Notes: generated from the letters alone by a model not told the origin. A DNA stretch of 64,000 nt from Auriscalpium vulgare (GCA_019915015.1 JAHBBC010000033.1:62001-126000); one strand, 5' to 3'; shown: positions 10,829-23,341, numbered from the stretch's first letter. A program made the numbers and translations.

Positions 10829-11954
10829 GCTTCGTGACCATTATCTACCTCTTTACGCCGCCAAGCTGACTGGGCCGTCCTATCACCATTATTCGGCGTG
10901 TCGAGAAGGATATGTTCGACCTGCTTCGTCACTAGCTCTCGGATGTTTCTGTACACTATGAATCGAAAAGTACGTCTTGCCCTACTCATGCTGCCGCGAG
11001 ATCATCTTGGCGCTGGGCCCATCGTGTTCTGGACAACACGCGGCCGCTACCTTCCGCTCCTTACCTCCACCTTACACCTCCGACGTTATCGTTCTCTCGG
11101 CGGTATTGGTCTGCGGGTCACCTCTCTGCCAGGCCGGTGAGATGATCTGCAGACTGCGAGTCAGATCCTTGTTTGAAAGCGAGCTATAAGGCGCGCGATA
11201 ATCCACTATTCGTAGTCCTCTGAATTTACAAATAATAGCTTCGTGGACCTCGCTGCTTGACGGCGGCGTCGTACGTGCCGCTCTCAGATTGGTGCGTGTA
11301 ATTTGCTACATTTTCGATCAAGCTGACGTTTTATGGACCATCAGAACCGCCGGGGCCATGATTCTCCATAACCCGTCTGTATTAGCAGCCGAGAGTTTTC
11401 TCAGGAATAAAAATGATTATGTTTTGTGAATGCTATGGGTATAAGTATAAGTATCTGTTCGGCCATTCGGCGTACAGCCCGCAGCGCATCCGCATCGTCA
11501 GTGGCCTCCTTCCTCAAAAGAGATCCGTTGGCTTCAGGAGCAGCCTGCTGGCCTGGGGTTCTCCGGCAGCGTCTGGCAGAGCCTCAGCCAGGCAACGCAC
11601 CACCACACAGCCAATCTGCAGGACATATATCTCATGCTTTCAACGCCAACGGTCATATAATAGATTGCCACATGCGCTTCGCTGGCTCCGGTGGGAAAAG
11701 AAGTCGTTGCTAGATTGGGGCCAAGCTTTTCCTGAGCAGGGTAGAGTATATAATAATATGCATGGAGCGTATCGCACTACATAGTACTGCGCCTCCCGCG
11801 GTCGCCTTGCCTGACTAGACTGCCTCCCCGGCCGTATCCGAAACGGAGGGCTCACACAACACCACCCTTCTCAGCTACATCGATCTCCTTATCGTGCGCG
11901 CCGCCGTCTTTACCGACTGACGGCACCAGTGCGAGCCCGCTTTCTGCTCTATTC
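10829..11954. other. Duplicated flank, no supported gene
   Basis: 10829-10985 repeats the flank of GGYI copy 1 (6246-6430) and resembles the flank of the minus-strand copy (about 23810-23900): all three end in a short phrase aatcraaaagtacgtct that looks like an exon end plus donor. From about 11800, text matches 9365 onwards. No complete ORF can be supported. Confidence 0.45.
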
Positions 11955-12436
11955 TCATGCTGCGAGTGCGGTGTCAGCATGGAGCAATGGTGCATGGTCA
12001 AAGAAGAACCGGCGCACCAGATCTCGAACACTATTGACGAGGATGGCAAGACCCATACCACAGATGACATTGGTCACGAAGATCAACAGCGTGTATGTCA
12101 CAAAGCCCCCTGCATGATGTTCAAATTAGCGGCGACGCATAGCGGTGGAGGGAGAGAGTACTGACGGGGGCCGTTCAGGATGAGATGGAGAGCGATCGCC
12201 GCGGTGGCTAAGTAGATTGCGAAAGGGACGATGACGATGCACCCATTGACCCACGGCTGGCGGTAGCGCCGGCGGGTGAGCAGCGTAAGTCTGTAACCGG
12301 CCCATACGGGTACGATATAGTTGAAGATAGCGGTATTGCAGAAGAAGAGGGCAGCGGTGACGCCGGACTCGGGTGTGCCGGAGGCTGATGAGAGCGCGGC
12401 GGCAGGTGGGGCGCTGGAGTTAGGAGCAGCAAACAT
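11955..12436 (-). CDS. Small membrane protein, paralog 2
   Basis: Exons 12436-12166 and 12109-11955 join to 426 nt, 141 residues. The N-terminal 30 residues are Ala/Ser/Pro-rich (MFAAPNSSAPPAAALSS). Three hydrophobic stretches follow (TAIFNYIVPVWAGYRL, CIVIVPFAIYLATAAIAL, TYTLLIFVTNVICGMGLAIL) separated by basic loops including RRRYRQPWVNG. This predicts a small multipass membrane protein. It is a paralog of the gene at 9541-9898, sharing the intron site, the 5' flank and the RQPWVNG motif. It faces GGYI copy 3 tail to tail. Function unknown. Confidence 0.65.
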
Positions 12437-12578
12437 GGTGGCAGGAAGGGAAGTAGAAGTGGGCCTTTATTAACCCAGGGGTACTTGTCGGAGGACTAGA
12501 GTCTTTTAATGCAGGTTCGCACGTCGAGCGCTACTGTTTAGTCTGTAGGGAGGGACTCGGCTGACAATGATATTAGTG

Positions 12579-12793
12579 GGCGTCCTCGAGCTACCTCGAG
12601 CTACCTCGAGTCGTCCTCGAGTCGTCCTCGAGCTCCTCGAGCGCACTCCTGCTCGCAGTGCTCGGTCGTAGACTGGTGACCAGCCGCTACATCAACAGTG
12701 ACGACGAGGGAGGTGAGTGCAAGTTCTGCCAGTGAAGTGACGGAGTTGAAGTTGAAGTTGAACCGCTCAAATCTTATCTTATCGGGCTTCGTC
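12579..12793. repeat. CTCGAG-rich microsatellite and dispersed repeat
   Basis: 12585-12640 is made of cctcgag units. It continues into a segment (to about 12793) that repeats, with changes, the stretch at about 8805-8945; both end in aatcttatcttatcg. A third copy of that terminal phrase is at about 9960. Confidence 0.55.
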
Positions 12794-13063
12794 CTGAACG
12801 CCGACTTGAGCTCGGTGACACCCGTAAGCCCACGCTGGCGGCTGCCTCCTCCTCTCATATCAATGTCATTCGCCAGTATCGCGCATGTTCTCAGCTCCCC
12901 GGTGCTTCGCAACGACGACGACCCGCCCAAGAAGCGCCACGCGCCTACACCACCGCCGCCACCGCGCACGCCGACTCGCTCCCGGATATTCCTACCCGCG
13001 CGCTGCGCTCTAGGTTCTTGCTAGGTTCACTCAGCCTGGGGTGAACATTCCGCGCCAACTCCG

Positions 13064-13186
13064 CGCTGCGGGTCGCCGGTGCAGTACATGTGCGACGGCA
13101 GGTGTGCCATCGACAAATCTGCCGGCTACCATGTCCATCTCCGCATGCAATGACCAGCAAGCGTTCGTTGGTGGAAGAACGTCGCC
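13064..13186 (+). pseudogene. Relic of a caspase-like gene (C-terminal half of the domain)
   Basis: CGSPVQYMCDGRC followed, after a frame change, by MSISACNDQQAFVGG aligns with the corresponding segment of the three intact caspase-like genes in this window (CxSPVQ..C.G.C, then SxAC.DAQ..WEG). The rest of the gene is not present. Part of the 5' side (12945-13060) is GC-rich like the linker before this segment in the intact copy at 40 kb. Confidence 0.6.
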
Positions 13187-15542
13187 TAACGGTTCTCGGG
13201 TACGTTCTGCCGGTGTTTTGGGGTCGACTTTGGGTGATCGACTTGTGTGTTGCAGCGCGTGCATCGTACAAGAAGCTCATCACTGAGATAGGGTCCGTCC
13301 ACTTTTGTGCCCTTGAGACGTTCGTTGGCCTCTGTTGACCTTTTTCACCGGTACACGTTTGACGCAAATTCGACGGGGCTACACAAATGGACGTACAGTC
13401 GGAAGTGCAAGGATGGAGAGAATCTCGAGACGGTGAATTACCCAACACGCGTCGTACGTCGCCTGCGTTTCTCTTCTGCGTCCTGAGGACTAAGTGCGTC
13501 GCCATCCCGTGTCAGCTCAGTTTCGCTACAGGCTCGCGACTATCGCGTGCCCTGGCCAGAAATAAGGGTCGTTGACATGTTTGTTCGCGCAGGATCTAAA
13601 CGAGCCTACAGCGCTCGATACCCCGCGGTTCGCCCGCCATCCCTGAAGAAGGACCCGGCTGGCCACCGGAATGCCTGCGAACTATGAACATACCTCCTAA
13701 AAGCTGTTGTGCCTCGCTCGCATCTGGACTAATGCGCTTGAAGGGCTGCTTCGTTATGCTTCGTTTCTTGCGCGCCCTGACCGCGGCTCTTGCCGACCCA
13801 CATCGATGAAGCTTGTAGGCATCCCGCTCGTCTGTGTGCAGCTCTCTCATGCTTACGTGGGTGTATGCTTGCGTTGAAAGGCAGCTCGTTTAGTATACTC
13901 TGTCTAGGGAAATTCAAACAAATTCTCGCGCATCCCGAATGGCATGAACAATGGCATCATGTTGGATAGGAGCTTGGTGTGACGGTAGGGCACAAAACGT
14001 GCTACGCAGCGAATACGCCACCATGCCCGCCCATCACACGCCGGACGCCAGACATTGACAAGCGTCGAACGTGACGCGTGACGTTGACGGTACAGTCGAC
14101 ACCGCCCTACACCGCCCTGCGCCACAGCGTATCGCCACCGGACAACCCCGCCTTCCCTTACGTATCATTCGATCATCAGAAAACGCACACACGAGGATCT
14201 CGGAATGGGCAAAAGTACTGTACCTATGGAAGCGACAAGTCGTGGGATATCCCGGCATGCGACGGCGGGCGCGAGAGAGATGGCCCAGCCGACAGGTCTT
14301 GGCCAGGTCCACACAAGTGATTTATTGTGTGCTGGGCTTCTGATTCTGAAAACGGGAAGGGTGGAACGAGCCAACGGCGAGGTCCTCCAGCCCTACCACC
14401 CTGTGGCGTGCCGGATCATTGTTTGAACTGGCCGGCGAACAGAAAGAGGCACAAGTATGCAGCGAGTATGCAGTCAGTCCCACGCGGGCATCAACTTGTA
14501 CACGTACGGTGGGCATGACTGGGCAATATCGCCACCAACCACACAGGCGCACATGGAGCAAGACTGATGGACCGTGAGGAGTGATTGCAGTCTTGAAACG
14601 CGAGGCTGGCAAGAAAGTGGCGACGTTGCAGGTACGTTTGGATTAGACGAGGGCGCCCGCCCGGAGAGCAAGCGCTTGGATGGTGACCGCCGCCCGTGTG
14701 CGCCGCGGCATCACGGCCTTTGGGAAACCGCCCCGGATGCATGTAAATGGCAACGTCCTGTAACATCCTGGGATCGACATCAGGCTGTGCACAAGGATGT
14801 CGAGGAGGTGTACATAACCATCTTACGTCCATCAAGCCGTCGCCTTTGATGCCGCGGCGACGCTAATTGAACTCGCAGACTGGCTGCCTCCCCACGCGTC
14901 CCCGTCCCCACATCTGTCGCACCCGCCCGTCGTAGACAAGATCATGGCGCGCGATCACGTCCGGCGCTGATGCTCGCGGTCGCTATAGGCAGGCAAAAGC
15001 TCCTGGCGCCCGCGGCCGGCGATTCAGAGTCTCACGGACCCGTCGCGTCTGATTGGTGGGCCGGAATCTGAGCGGCCTCGAGGCGCTGGAAGGCCAGAAG
15101 GGTCCATGAGCCGTGCCTTGCCATACTCGAAAACTGTAGGACTTGCCTGAGCGGAAAGGACTACAGAGAGCAGTGGCAAAGTAGAGGCGGTGCCAGACAT
15201 GATCCAGACAGACGTGAGGATGCATACAATGAGGCTGGGAGAGGCTGGACCGCTTGGTTGCGGCCAAGCAAGCGAATTGAAAGCGGTTGCCTGGCGTTGC
15301 TGTACATATGGGGCTGAATTTGATTCATTAGACCGGCGTCTTCTGAATCATCGCACCCATGACATCCGTCATGAAGCTCTCCAGTCTGTTTTCTGCTCGT
15401 AACGAAACGTTATATCATATCAACTTCCACGGCAAAGAGGCGCAACGTACTCGACTCCCCTCGCCCACTGGAACACCCGCACCCCGCGTACCCGCCCGCA
15501 GTCACCACGGGGAACCTCTGGAGCACGCTTTTCGGGGCCTGC
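13187..15542. other. No supported gene
   Basis: About 2.3 kb in which all ORFs are under 120 codons, overlap each other on both strands and have no recognisable family. The last 50 bases before 15543 are in frame with the caspase-like gene and match its paralogs (TTGNLWSTLFGAC), so a short upstream exon of that gene may lie here. Confidence 0.35.
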
Positions 15543-17332
15543 ATGCCCTCCAAATTCCGACGCTACTCTGCCGATGATGCGGAGAGGCTGCGTGGGGTCG
15601 ACGAGGCTGCAGAGGCTCTGCCGAAGCGCCGCGCGCTAGTCATTGGCGTGCAGAGTACCACCCTTCCAGAATTTCAGGACCTCAAGGGCCCATTCGACGA
15701 CGTCGACCAGTACTTTGACTTGCTCGTCGGTGGGTGAGGTGTTCTGCTTGTGCGGTGGGGTGCTGACGAACTGCAGGAACGTATGGGTACCGAATGGAGG
15801 ACATCGTGGTTATGAAGGACGATGCGGGGGTGCCTCCGCAGTACTGGCCCACGCATGCAAACCTGGTTCGTGCTCGCGCTCACCTTCATTGTCGACATGC
15901 CTCATTCTATGCTAGCTCCGTGAGCTCAGGAATCTTGTGCGGGATGCTGCGCCTGGCGACCAGTTCGTCTTGACATGTACGCTGGCAGCGTCGCCTTTCA
16001 TCAGCGCGCTAATCACCTCGCAGTTTCCGGTCACTCTGACCAGCAGAAGACGACGGAAAGCCCCAGCCAGGAGGTAGACGGCCAGGATGAAGTCCTGATC
16101 ACTTGCGACGGAAAGCGCATAGTGGACAACGTATGTGCCCAGTCTTATTGCCCGAGAACTGCCACGCTCACTGGCCCCATCTCTGACAGGACCTCTACCT
16201 CATCCTCGTCAGCCGTCTTCCCGCTGGATGCTCGCTCACCGTGCGTCGCCCCCAACTCTTACCGCCCTGTTTTCATGCTAACCGGCACCGCCCAGGCCTT
16301 CTTCGACTCCTGCCACTCCGGCACGATGCTTGACCTGCCTCATCAGGAATGCAACGACATCTATACTCCATGGGAGTCCAAGGGAAACCGAAAGACCAAC
16401 ACCATCCAGAACAAAATATGTGCGTGCCCCGCGCATCGCATCGTACACTCTGCTGACACGAGCTGCGCAGACCGCCGCCTCGCCCAACTGGCCGCGAATG
16501 ACAGTGCGTACACCGCTCTCCAGCCCATGACCTCCACTCACCGAGCCTCTCGCCGCCTCAGTGCCCCAGCTACCCTCGTTTACCGCCGTTATTCAAGCCG
16601 CCGCCAGGGAGGCCGCCCACGTCGCCGCAAATCGCGCCATGAAAGAGCTGCGCGCGCTGTCTCTCGACACCGACGTGCCCCGGCGGGGGCGCCGAGACAG
16701 CATCATGACCAGCATTCCGCGCAGCGAGTCTCCGCTGTCGATGTTCTTGTGCAATGGATGGTGCAAGCGCGATGCGGTGGCAGCGTCGGACGCCGCGACG
16801 GTCGTGTCGGTGAGCTCGTGCGCGGATGCACAGCGCTCATGGGAGGGCGGTGTTACGCTTACGAATGTGCGTGCCCTGCGCTTGTCTTTTCATATTGGCT
16901 GATGCCCTTCAACGCAGATTGTGTGCGAGCATCTCCGTAGGTCCTGCGCCGTACGAGCCATGCTCAAAGGCTAACTCCTTTCAGAACAACACCCGCACTC
17001 ATCGTACCGGGACTTGATGACGCAGGTCCAGTACGTGGCTCTCCTGCATCCCGAGTAGTCCAGCTCTGACCGAATATTAAACCGTAGGTACAGGCTGCAC
17101 GCTAATTCGATGGCGCTTCACCGCTGGACTGTCAATGAGAAAAAGGTCGCCAGAGCCGCGTATGAGGCGAGTGGGCGCAAAGGCGTCCTGTTCACCGACG
17201 GCGAGATGAATGACTTTCAGTCGCCCAAGGTGCGTCAGTGCCTCTCTGTGGGCTTATGCACGAGATGATAGACTCGGTATGCAGTTGAGCAGCCTGTTCA
17301 AGCTCGACATCGACGACTCGATCCACATCTAG
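15543..17332 (+). CDS. Caspase-like protein (peptidase C14 type), copy 1
   Basis: A multi-exon gene whose spliced reading stays open from RRALVIGVQ to the final LSSLFKLDIDDSIHI (TAG 17330-17332). In order it has an N-terminal tail, the p20-like part with YGYRMEDIVVM, the catalytic His in SGHSDQ, the substrate-side DEVLITCDGKRIVDN, the catalytic Cys in FFDSCHSGTML, a linker, and a p10-like segment with CNGWCKRD and SSCADAQRSWEG, then a helical tail ending GEMNDFQ. Members are cysteine proteases or protease-like proteins tied to regulated cell death in fungi; metacaspases cut after Arg/Lys and not Asp. Both dyad residues are present, so activity is possible. The start is uncertain: homology continues in frame before the ATG at 15543, so a small first exon may be missing from this model. 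Confidence 0.8.
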
Positions 17333-19292
17333 CTCCAATCCCGATATTCTGTCTACCTAATCTACGACTTGATCTAATCCCTCTTCCGACGCTATGTATC
17401 GACGCATCTTCAGGACTGTATCACGCGGGCAACCATTTCCACATCGCATGCTCTCGCTGCTTCATTATTAACTTATCTGTTCGCCTGCTACGTACTCCGT
17501 TCGGTCCTGCCCGATTGCCCGTCGGTGGAGGACCGCGTAATCGTCCATTATTTTTGCTTCGGTTTCGGTCCACTACTTTCTCCGTACGCTACATTTGAAA
17601 TAGTCATACGCAAAATACTGACAAATGCAATTATTTATTTCTCGCTCCCCTGACAAGAAATCGGATTCTGGTTGCGAGGTTCCAGACAGGTGCTACGCGG
17701 CGAACCGCGATGGGTTTGGCGACATAAGATATGCACAGATGGATTAGTCGCTGGCATTGATGTCGCGGAAAGGAATTCCAACCGATTCTGAATCGTCAGC
17801 TTTGGCGCCGACCCATCTTTTGCAGGTCGCCCTTATCGCTTGGTCGGTCTCCGTCACGCAAATGAGGAGAAATAATCGATATAACATGCCGGTGAGTTGT
17901 TTCAGAGCCTGGCGTATCAGAAAAGCACTCGCTGACTGGTGGAGAACAAAAATGCTCCAGTGGATAGCGTGGAACTGCACACGCTCCCCTCTCCGTAAGT
18001 ACCAGCTTCTTGACAAAATCCTAGAAATATAGCAAAAGGTGCACGTAGATGACGGCCGCCTCGTACCTTGGAGGTATATCAGTCGGGAAGCTTGCCTCGC
18101 GTCTAGGGCGTGGCGAACGTTGGGCCGTCAAAGGGATGCGTTTTGCGCCATTGCCGGCACGGCATCTACCCGGACGTTCTTCGAACAAAGGCAGTCGGCG
18201 ACGGCCGGGGTGAAGTCTGGCTGGGTATTTAATCTCAGAATCATCGATATGGACTCGTCGTTCTCCACCTTGAAGAACAGGAAGGATCTTGAAACGCGAT
18301 TGGCATGCTCGACTCCATCTACAACAGGTCAGTCGTCGTCACTTTCTGCTCACTAATATCGCGCATCTGATTTCATAGTACAGTCTCTACACCATCGGCA
18401 CCTTGCCTTTCTGGTTGCTCATTCATGTTGGCGTTTTCGGAAGCAACGTGCTGGAAGCGATTGAATCATCGTGCGCGGCGAGACGAATTCTGGTCTGTCT
18501 AGTGGCAATCTCATTCCTCTCTGTATGTTGAGTCCCTTTCGCGCATATTCACGTAACTGATGGCAGCCCATCGTCGCTCAAGATAATCCGCAAGCGCATT
18601 GAGCGCCGCTCCAAGGCCGCTGCACGGGGATTGCAAACTAGGCATCCAATGACCAGTCGCATTCTGCGCTACGATGGGCGAAATGTACGTCGACTGCGCT
18701 TTGACAACTGCCACCACGCTTAATCGGTACACAGGATCACGTCTCTGTTATCAATGTTGGTCAGAATGTCGGTCGTAGCACGTTGACTCTCATGGGGTGC
18801 GTGTTTGTGTTTGCCCATAGCGAACTCTTTGCAGCTCACTTCATCTTCATCTCATCACCACAGGTCTGCACTGTCTTTTCCCATCAGAATATTTGCTATG
18901 GGGATAGAAATCCGAGGAGTTGCGGTTGTGTCCACAGCGGGACCCTTGAGAATCAGATCAATCCTGTCGTATGATGCTGAGCACGACTGACAAATTGTGA
19001 GAGCTGCTCATTCTGGACGCGGGGATTTGGTAGCTGACCCTTTTCACAGGTTTTCCCTTTCTTCGCACCGTGTACTCGCGGTGAGTTTCCTTTGTCATAG
19101 CATTTGTCAATCACTCAACCTCGTGTACGACGTCTCGCTTGCGTTTTGTTCCGTTTAGTCTTGCCCATCTAAGTTTCTACTCCTGCTGTAACCAACTATT
19201 TGATACGCCGCTGGTCGGCTTGTCTATGCATCCCCTCCTCCCCCGGTGACATCTACATGTGCTTCTGGATACTACAATAATAACAAGCCGTC
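17333..19292. other. No supported gene; duplicated caspase flank at the left
   Basis: 17390-17460 matches the flank at about 37690-37770 (tgtatcgacgcatc ... aggactgtatca), so the 3' end and flank of a caspase-like gene were duplicated together. From 17.7 to 19.0 kb there are short hydrophobic ORF pieces on the plus strand (for example around 18380-18520) that could be a decayed membrane-protein gene, but no frame can be joined with confidence. Confidence 0.35.
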
Positions 19293-19307
19293 AATCGCGA
19301 TCACGTG
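19293..19307. promoter_or_regulatory. AATCGCGATCACGTG motif, copy A
   Basis: The 15-bp string is identical to those at 20213 and 23342. It joins TCGCGA with the E-box CACGTG. This copy lies downstream of the GGYI gene at 19567 and is not followed by a recognised minus-strand gene, so it may mark a lost copy. Confidence 0.4.
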
Positions 19308-19566
19308 GTGTTCACTTTCCAGGACATCGATTCCGAACTGCAATCGTTGAGTATCGAGAAACTTCTTAAGGCATCGTGATGGAATAGCTGCCTGTGACGG
19401 CACCGTCTCGCCTGAATAGTTGTACAGAAAACAGTCACAAAGCAGTAACAGAGCTAATCCCTGGTTCTCCTCCCCAACCCCGGGCCCCACATCGAAGAAC
19501 GACGCTATAATGTACGGCTCATCAGGTCTTCTGCAGGTTGTGAGGTGAATTTCACTTGCCTATGGA

Positions 19567-20026
19567 TCAATAAATCCGGGCCAAAGGCGCAACCAGGGCG
19601 TCCGCAGGTAAGCTGTGCCACACCATGCGTTCGGCAGAGAACTTCCCCGCGGTCACGGCGAGGAAGCGTTCACGAAATGCATGTGCACCAGCCACTTCAG
19701 GCTTGCGAAACGACCGATCCTTGGTGCGAGTGACGGTAATCGGCAAGTAGAAGACGAGCTCGTCGTTCTCGTTGTAGAAGCCTGCGGGGGTCGATGTGAC
19801 CGGTCCATACAACTATCGACGCTGCACACTCACAGTTGGGGATCGGGAGCTTCAGCTCCTCAGGCTGGTGGCTGTACCACCCGTCAAACTCCATGAACAA
19901 GTTGAATTCCTCCGAAATTGGCTCCTCGCCCTCTTCAGTCGGCTGGACCGGTGGGCAGTAATCGTCCCCGATCAGCGCCCGAACGTCTTCGGCTGGGATT
20001 ATGTAGCCTCCAAGGATGATGACCAT
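19567..20026 (-). CDS. GGYI-family protein, single unit (copy 4)
   Basis: Exons 20026-19834 and 19781-19567 join to 408 nt, 135 residues. The start MVIILGGYIIPAEDVRAL is chosen by alignment with MVVIVGGYI of the neighbouring copy; an upstream in-frame start at 20062 would add 12 residues. An acidic stretch (PTEEGEEPISEE) is followed by a WY..QPEELKLPIPN segment. The intron splits a Cys codon (T|GC), and exon 2 reads FYNENDELVFYLPITV ... SFRKPEVAGAHAF ... KFSAERMVWHSLP. No signal peptide or membrane segment is evident. Function unknown; probably a small soluble protein. Intact. Confidence 0.65.
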
Positions 20027-20212
20027 GACTCTGAGGTTCGAAAGCGTAAGCGACGATGACATTGAAATGGGCAGGCAGGCATCTCAGGGTGTGCAGTACC
20101 GCGGAAGTGCAAGTGAAGCTTGGGTTGAAGGTGAGATAGGATAGGATGCAGCCGGTCCAAAGGAGATGAATCAGAACAGAGCGACTTCACTCAGTCCTGG
20201 CGACTTTCAAAC

Positions 20213-20227
20213 AATCGCGATCACGTG
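20213..20227. promoter_or_regulatory. AATCGCGATCACGTG motif, copy B
   Basis: It lies about 190 bp upstream of the start of the GGYI gene at 20026. The copy at 23342 lies about 170 bp upstream of the next GGYI gene, so position and sequence are both kept. CACGTG is a classic bHLH or bZIP-type binding core. The regulatory role is inferred. Confidence 0.5.
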
Positions 20228-22229
20228 CTGCTCATTTTCCGGGACATCATGATCGCGGTGCAAACGTCGAGAAACGTCGAGATTCGAGTATAAGACATCA
20301 TGCATCACTATAAGATACATCAGGAAAAAAAAATATTTATGTAGCTGCCCAGCAAGCTACGGGGGCCTACAGCACATGTATAGACTCCTATCGAGCACCC
20401 AGGAGTCTATGTCGCAGGCAGTGCATGTTATGTAGCCTCGGTAGCACGCTGTAGCTCTTACCCTGGCCTATGTAACTCGGTGGAGACCTGCTAACATGTA
20501 ATATAGTTCCACAGAGCTCCGGGTTCGGATCCAGAGCACGTCCCAAAATATGAGATACTTTGTTCTTGGCTTGCAGATCCATACATGTCCTGCAGTTATG
20601 GCGTAAATTGTCATTCCGTGAAGAGACGATCCTAGAAGTGTACTTCCGCTCAATGTGCATTTGTGTCGGTCAAGCTTTTCAACGCGGAAGGCTGACTGAC
20701 ACCGGCCCTAAACAATGCACAAACAACAACAAACGTTGAAAAAAATTTCTGCGTCGTCGACTCGTCCGTCGTCCGTCGTCCGGATCCGCGACACCATCCC
20801 TTCTCCCTCCCGAACCACGCTGCACCAGCCTACCAACTGAAGCATAAAAAAGGCGTGCACTTGCCCCCAGCATGCGATACGTGGTCGAGATGAATAGGTA
20901 ATTGCATCACATCTTCGAGAGAACGGACAGCAGTGCTGATGGCTCGCGTGCTCACCACAGCGCGTGTCGTCGTCCTGCGTACGCCAACCAATGAGTAAGT
21001 CCTTATCCACTCCTACTTGTTTGAGTTGGACTGATGTCGCCTTTGGCAGGAGCTTATCGAGTGCGGCTGCCACCGTTGCCCGTCGTCCGAGCGACCGTCT
21101 ACGCCTCGAGCGACACCCATCACCTCCCGCGCCCTAACAACGGCCACCACCACGCAGCATCGCCAACAACCACCCATGTCCTCTGGAGCACCTGCTCAAC
21201 TTCCTGCGCCCCTGAGCGCGGCCACCGCCGCGGCGCGTACCTTGCCACGTTCGTGGCCGTCTGGTATTAGACGATGCGCACCAACGCCTCGGTCGTGCGC
21301 ACCTTGCGCAGGGACAGCCTTTTGGTTCGTCTTTAGCCTTTCTTGCCGAGTAAGCGTTGCTGACCAACGCATTGCCATAGCTCTGCTGGTGACTTACGCG
21401 TTTCTCTTCCCGGACATATTCTAACTCGCGACCCATGGTACGTCTCGCCCCTCCATCCCATCTTCCCAGAACTCTGACACGCATACCCAGCTGACGGCGC
21501 CGTCGAGTTCCTGGCGTCTCGCCGCTTTGCGGCTTCATTCGCCGGGCTCGGCGCGCACATGCCCTCGCGCGTCGCCCAGTGTCAGCCTGCGTCGTCGACA
21601 ACACTCGGCCACCTGCAACGCGCGCCTGCCCCTGATAGTCCTCGCCCACCTACGGACTTCGATGATGCGTGGGGGTAGCAGTGATGACAGTCATGGCGAC
21701 TGCGTCAAAGTTTGCGAGATTGAGTACTTTGTAGTATATCCCTGTACCTGCATAAGCAATGCCACATGTTTTGATTCCTGAAAAATGTGTGATCATAGTG
21801 GTCGTGGGGCCCAGCGCCAGCAGCAGATATGGTAGTATACACCTACGACGGGCTCTGTAGTACTATGGAGGTCATCTATGCAGACATCACTCTTCCTACA
21901 GGATGCTACAAGACACGTGCAGGGTGCTATGGGGTGCTACAGAGGTCGCGCGCGTTGCTACCGAGTCCCAATAGACAGGGACTTGTCTACCGTGCGACGG
22001 CTCCTATGTCACCTACAGAGCGACACATAGACAAGCAGATTTTTCCTGATGTAGCTGCTGGTGGCGACGCTGAATCTTCCGATTGGTTGTACAGAAAACA
22101 GTCACAAAGCAAGAAAATTATCCATGGTTGTCGTGGCTTAGGTCCCCAATCCTGGAATCGAAGAACAACGCATTAATGCTCATCAGGTCATCTGCTGGTT
22201 GCGAAGAAGATGTTCACTTACCTCCATCA
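20228..22229. other. No supported gene; possible relic at 20388-20660
   Basis: A minus-strand peptide near 20560-20600 (CRTCMDLQ ... VSHILGRAL) resembles one at about 23500-23570 (ATCVDLQLEGDVVHAAPRL), so the flanks of the two GGYI loci share a second, unidentified and decayed coding segment. 20700-21780 contains only overlapping short ORFs. 22080-22229 repeats the text around 19430-19540 (acagaaaacagtcacaaagca), a duplicated 3' flank of the GGYI genes. Confidence 0.4.
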
Positions 22230-23171
22230 TTAACTCCGGGACAAAGGCGCGATGAGCTCAGTCATAGGTACGCTGTGCCACACCATGCGTTCGGCAGAGA
22301 ATTTCCCATTTGTCGCGGCGAGGAAGCGGTCACGAAATGCATGTGCACCAACTACTTCGGGTTTGCGAAAAGACGGATCCTTGGTGCGAGTGACGGTAAT
22401 CGGCAGGTACAAGAAAAGCTCGTCGTGTTCGTTGTAGAAACCTGCGAGGGTCGATGTGAGCAAGTGTTACACAGGGACGATAGAGGCTCACAGTTCGGGA
22501 TCGGAAGCTTCAGCTCCTCAGGCTGGCGACTGTACCATATGTTGAGCTCGAGGAACAATCTGAACTCCTCCGAGACTGGCTCCTCGTCCTTTTCAGTTGG
22601 CTCGACCGGGGGGCTGTAGGGGTCCCCGAGCAGCGCCCGAACATCTTCGGGTGGGATGATGTAGCCTCCAAGAATCACTCTGACTGGCGTAATTGTATGC
22701 GGTTCTGTTAGGGCGCGGGGTACAGTGACAGACGCAATGAGATCGTCCAGAGGTAAGCTGTGCCACACCATGCGGTCGGCAGAGATATTTCCGGCGGTCG
22801 CGGCGAGGAAGTGGTCACGAAGTGCATGTGCGGCTGCCACCTCAGGCTTTCGAAACGACGGATCCCTGGTATGAGTGACGGTGATCGGCAAGAACAAGAC
22901 AACCTCGTCGTTTTCATTGTGAAAGCCTGCGAGGGTCAATGTAAATTTATGTTACACACAGAGACGGTGGACACGCACAGTTGGGAATCGGAAGCTTCGG
23001 CTCCTCAGGCTGGCGGCCGTACCATATCTTGAACTCCAAGTACAAGTTAAAATCTTCCGAGATTGGCTCCTCGTCCTCTTCAGTTGGCTCGACCGGGGGG
23101 CAATAATCGTCCCCGAGCAGCGCCCGAACGTCTTCGGGTCGGAGAATATAGCCTCCAACGATGACGACCAT
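22230..23171 (-). CDS. GGYI-family tandem fusion, two units in one gene (copy 5)
   Basis: Exons 23171-22979, 22926-22492 and 22441-22230 join to 840 nt, 279 residues with no stop. Unit 1 starts MVVIVGGYILRPEDVRALLG and ends VWHSLPLDDLIASVT. It runs in frame through a short linker (VPRALTEPHTITPVR) into unit 2, VILGGYIIPPEDVRALLG, which ends VWHSVPMTELIAPLSRS and a stop. Each unit has its own intron at the same place (PIPN-C), so the middle exon carries the second half of unit 1 plus the first half of unit 2. The structure suggests tandem duplication followed by loss of the stop and start between two genes. Function unknown; a two-unit protein suggests the single-unit protein may act as a dimer. 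Confidence 0.7.
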
Positions 23172-23341
23172 CTGTGTTCGAAAGTGCAACCGACGGTGGC
23201 GATGAGCAGGCAGGGATCTTGTGAAGCTTGAGCTGAGGGGTGTTGTAGTCAAAGGATAGTCAAAGGAGACGCGGCTTTGTATTGCCAGGGAACAGCGACG
23301 ACGCGAGCGGCGAGAGGGCGAGTCTCGAGATGTTCAAGAAA

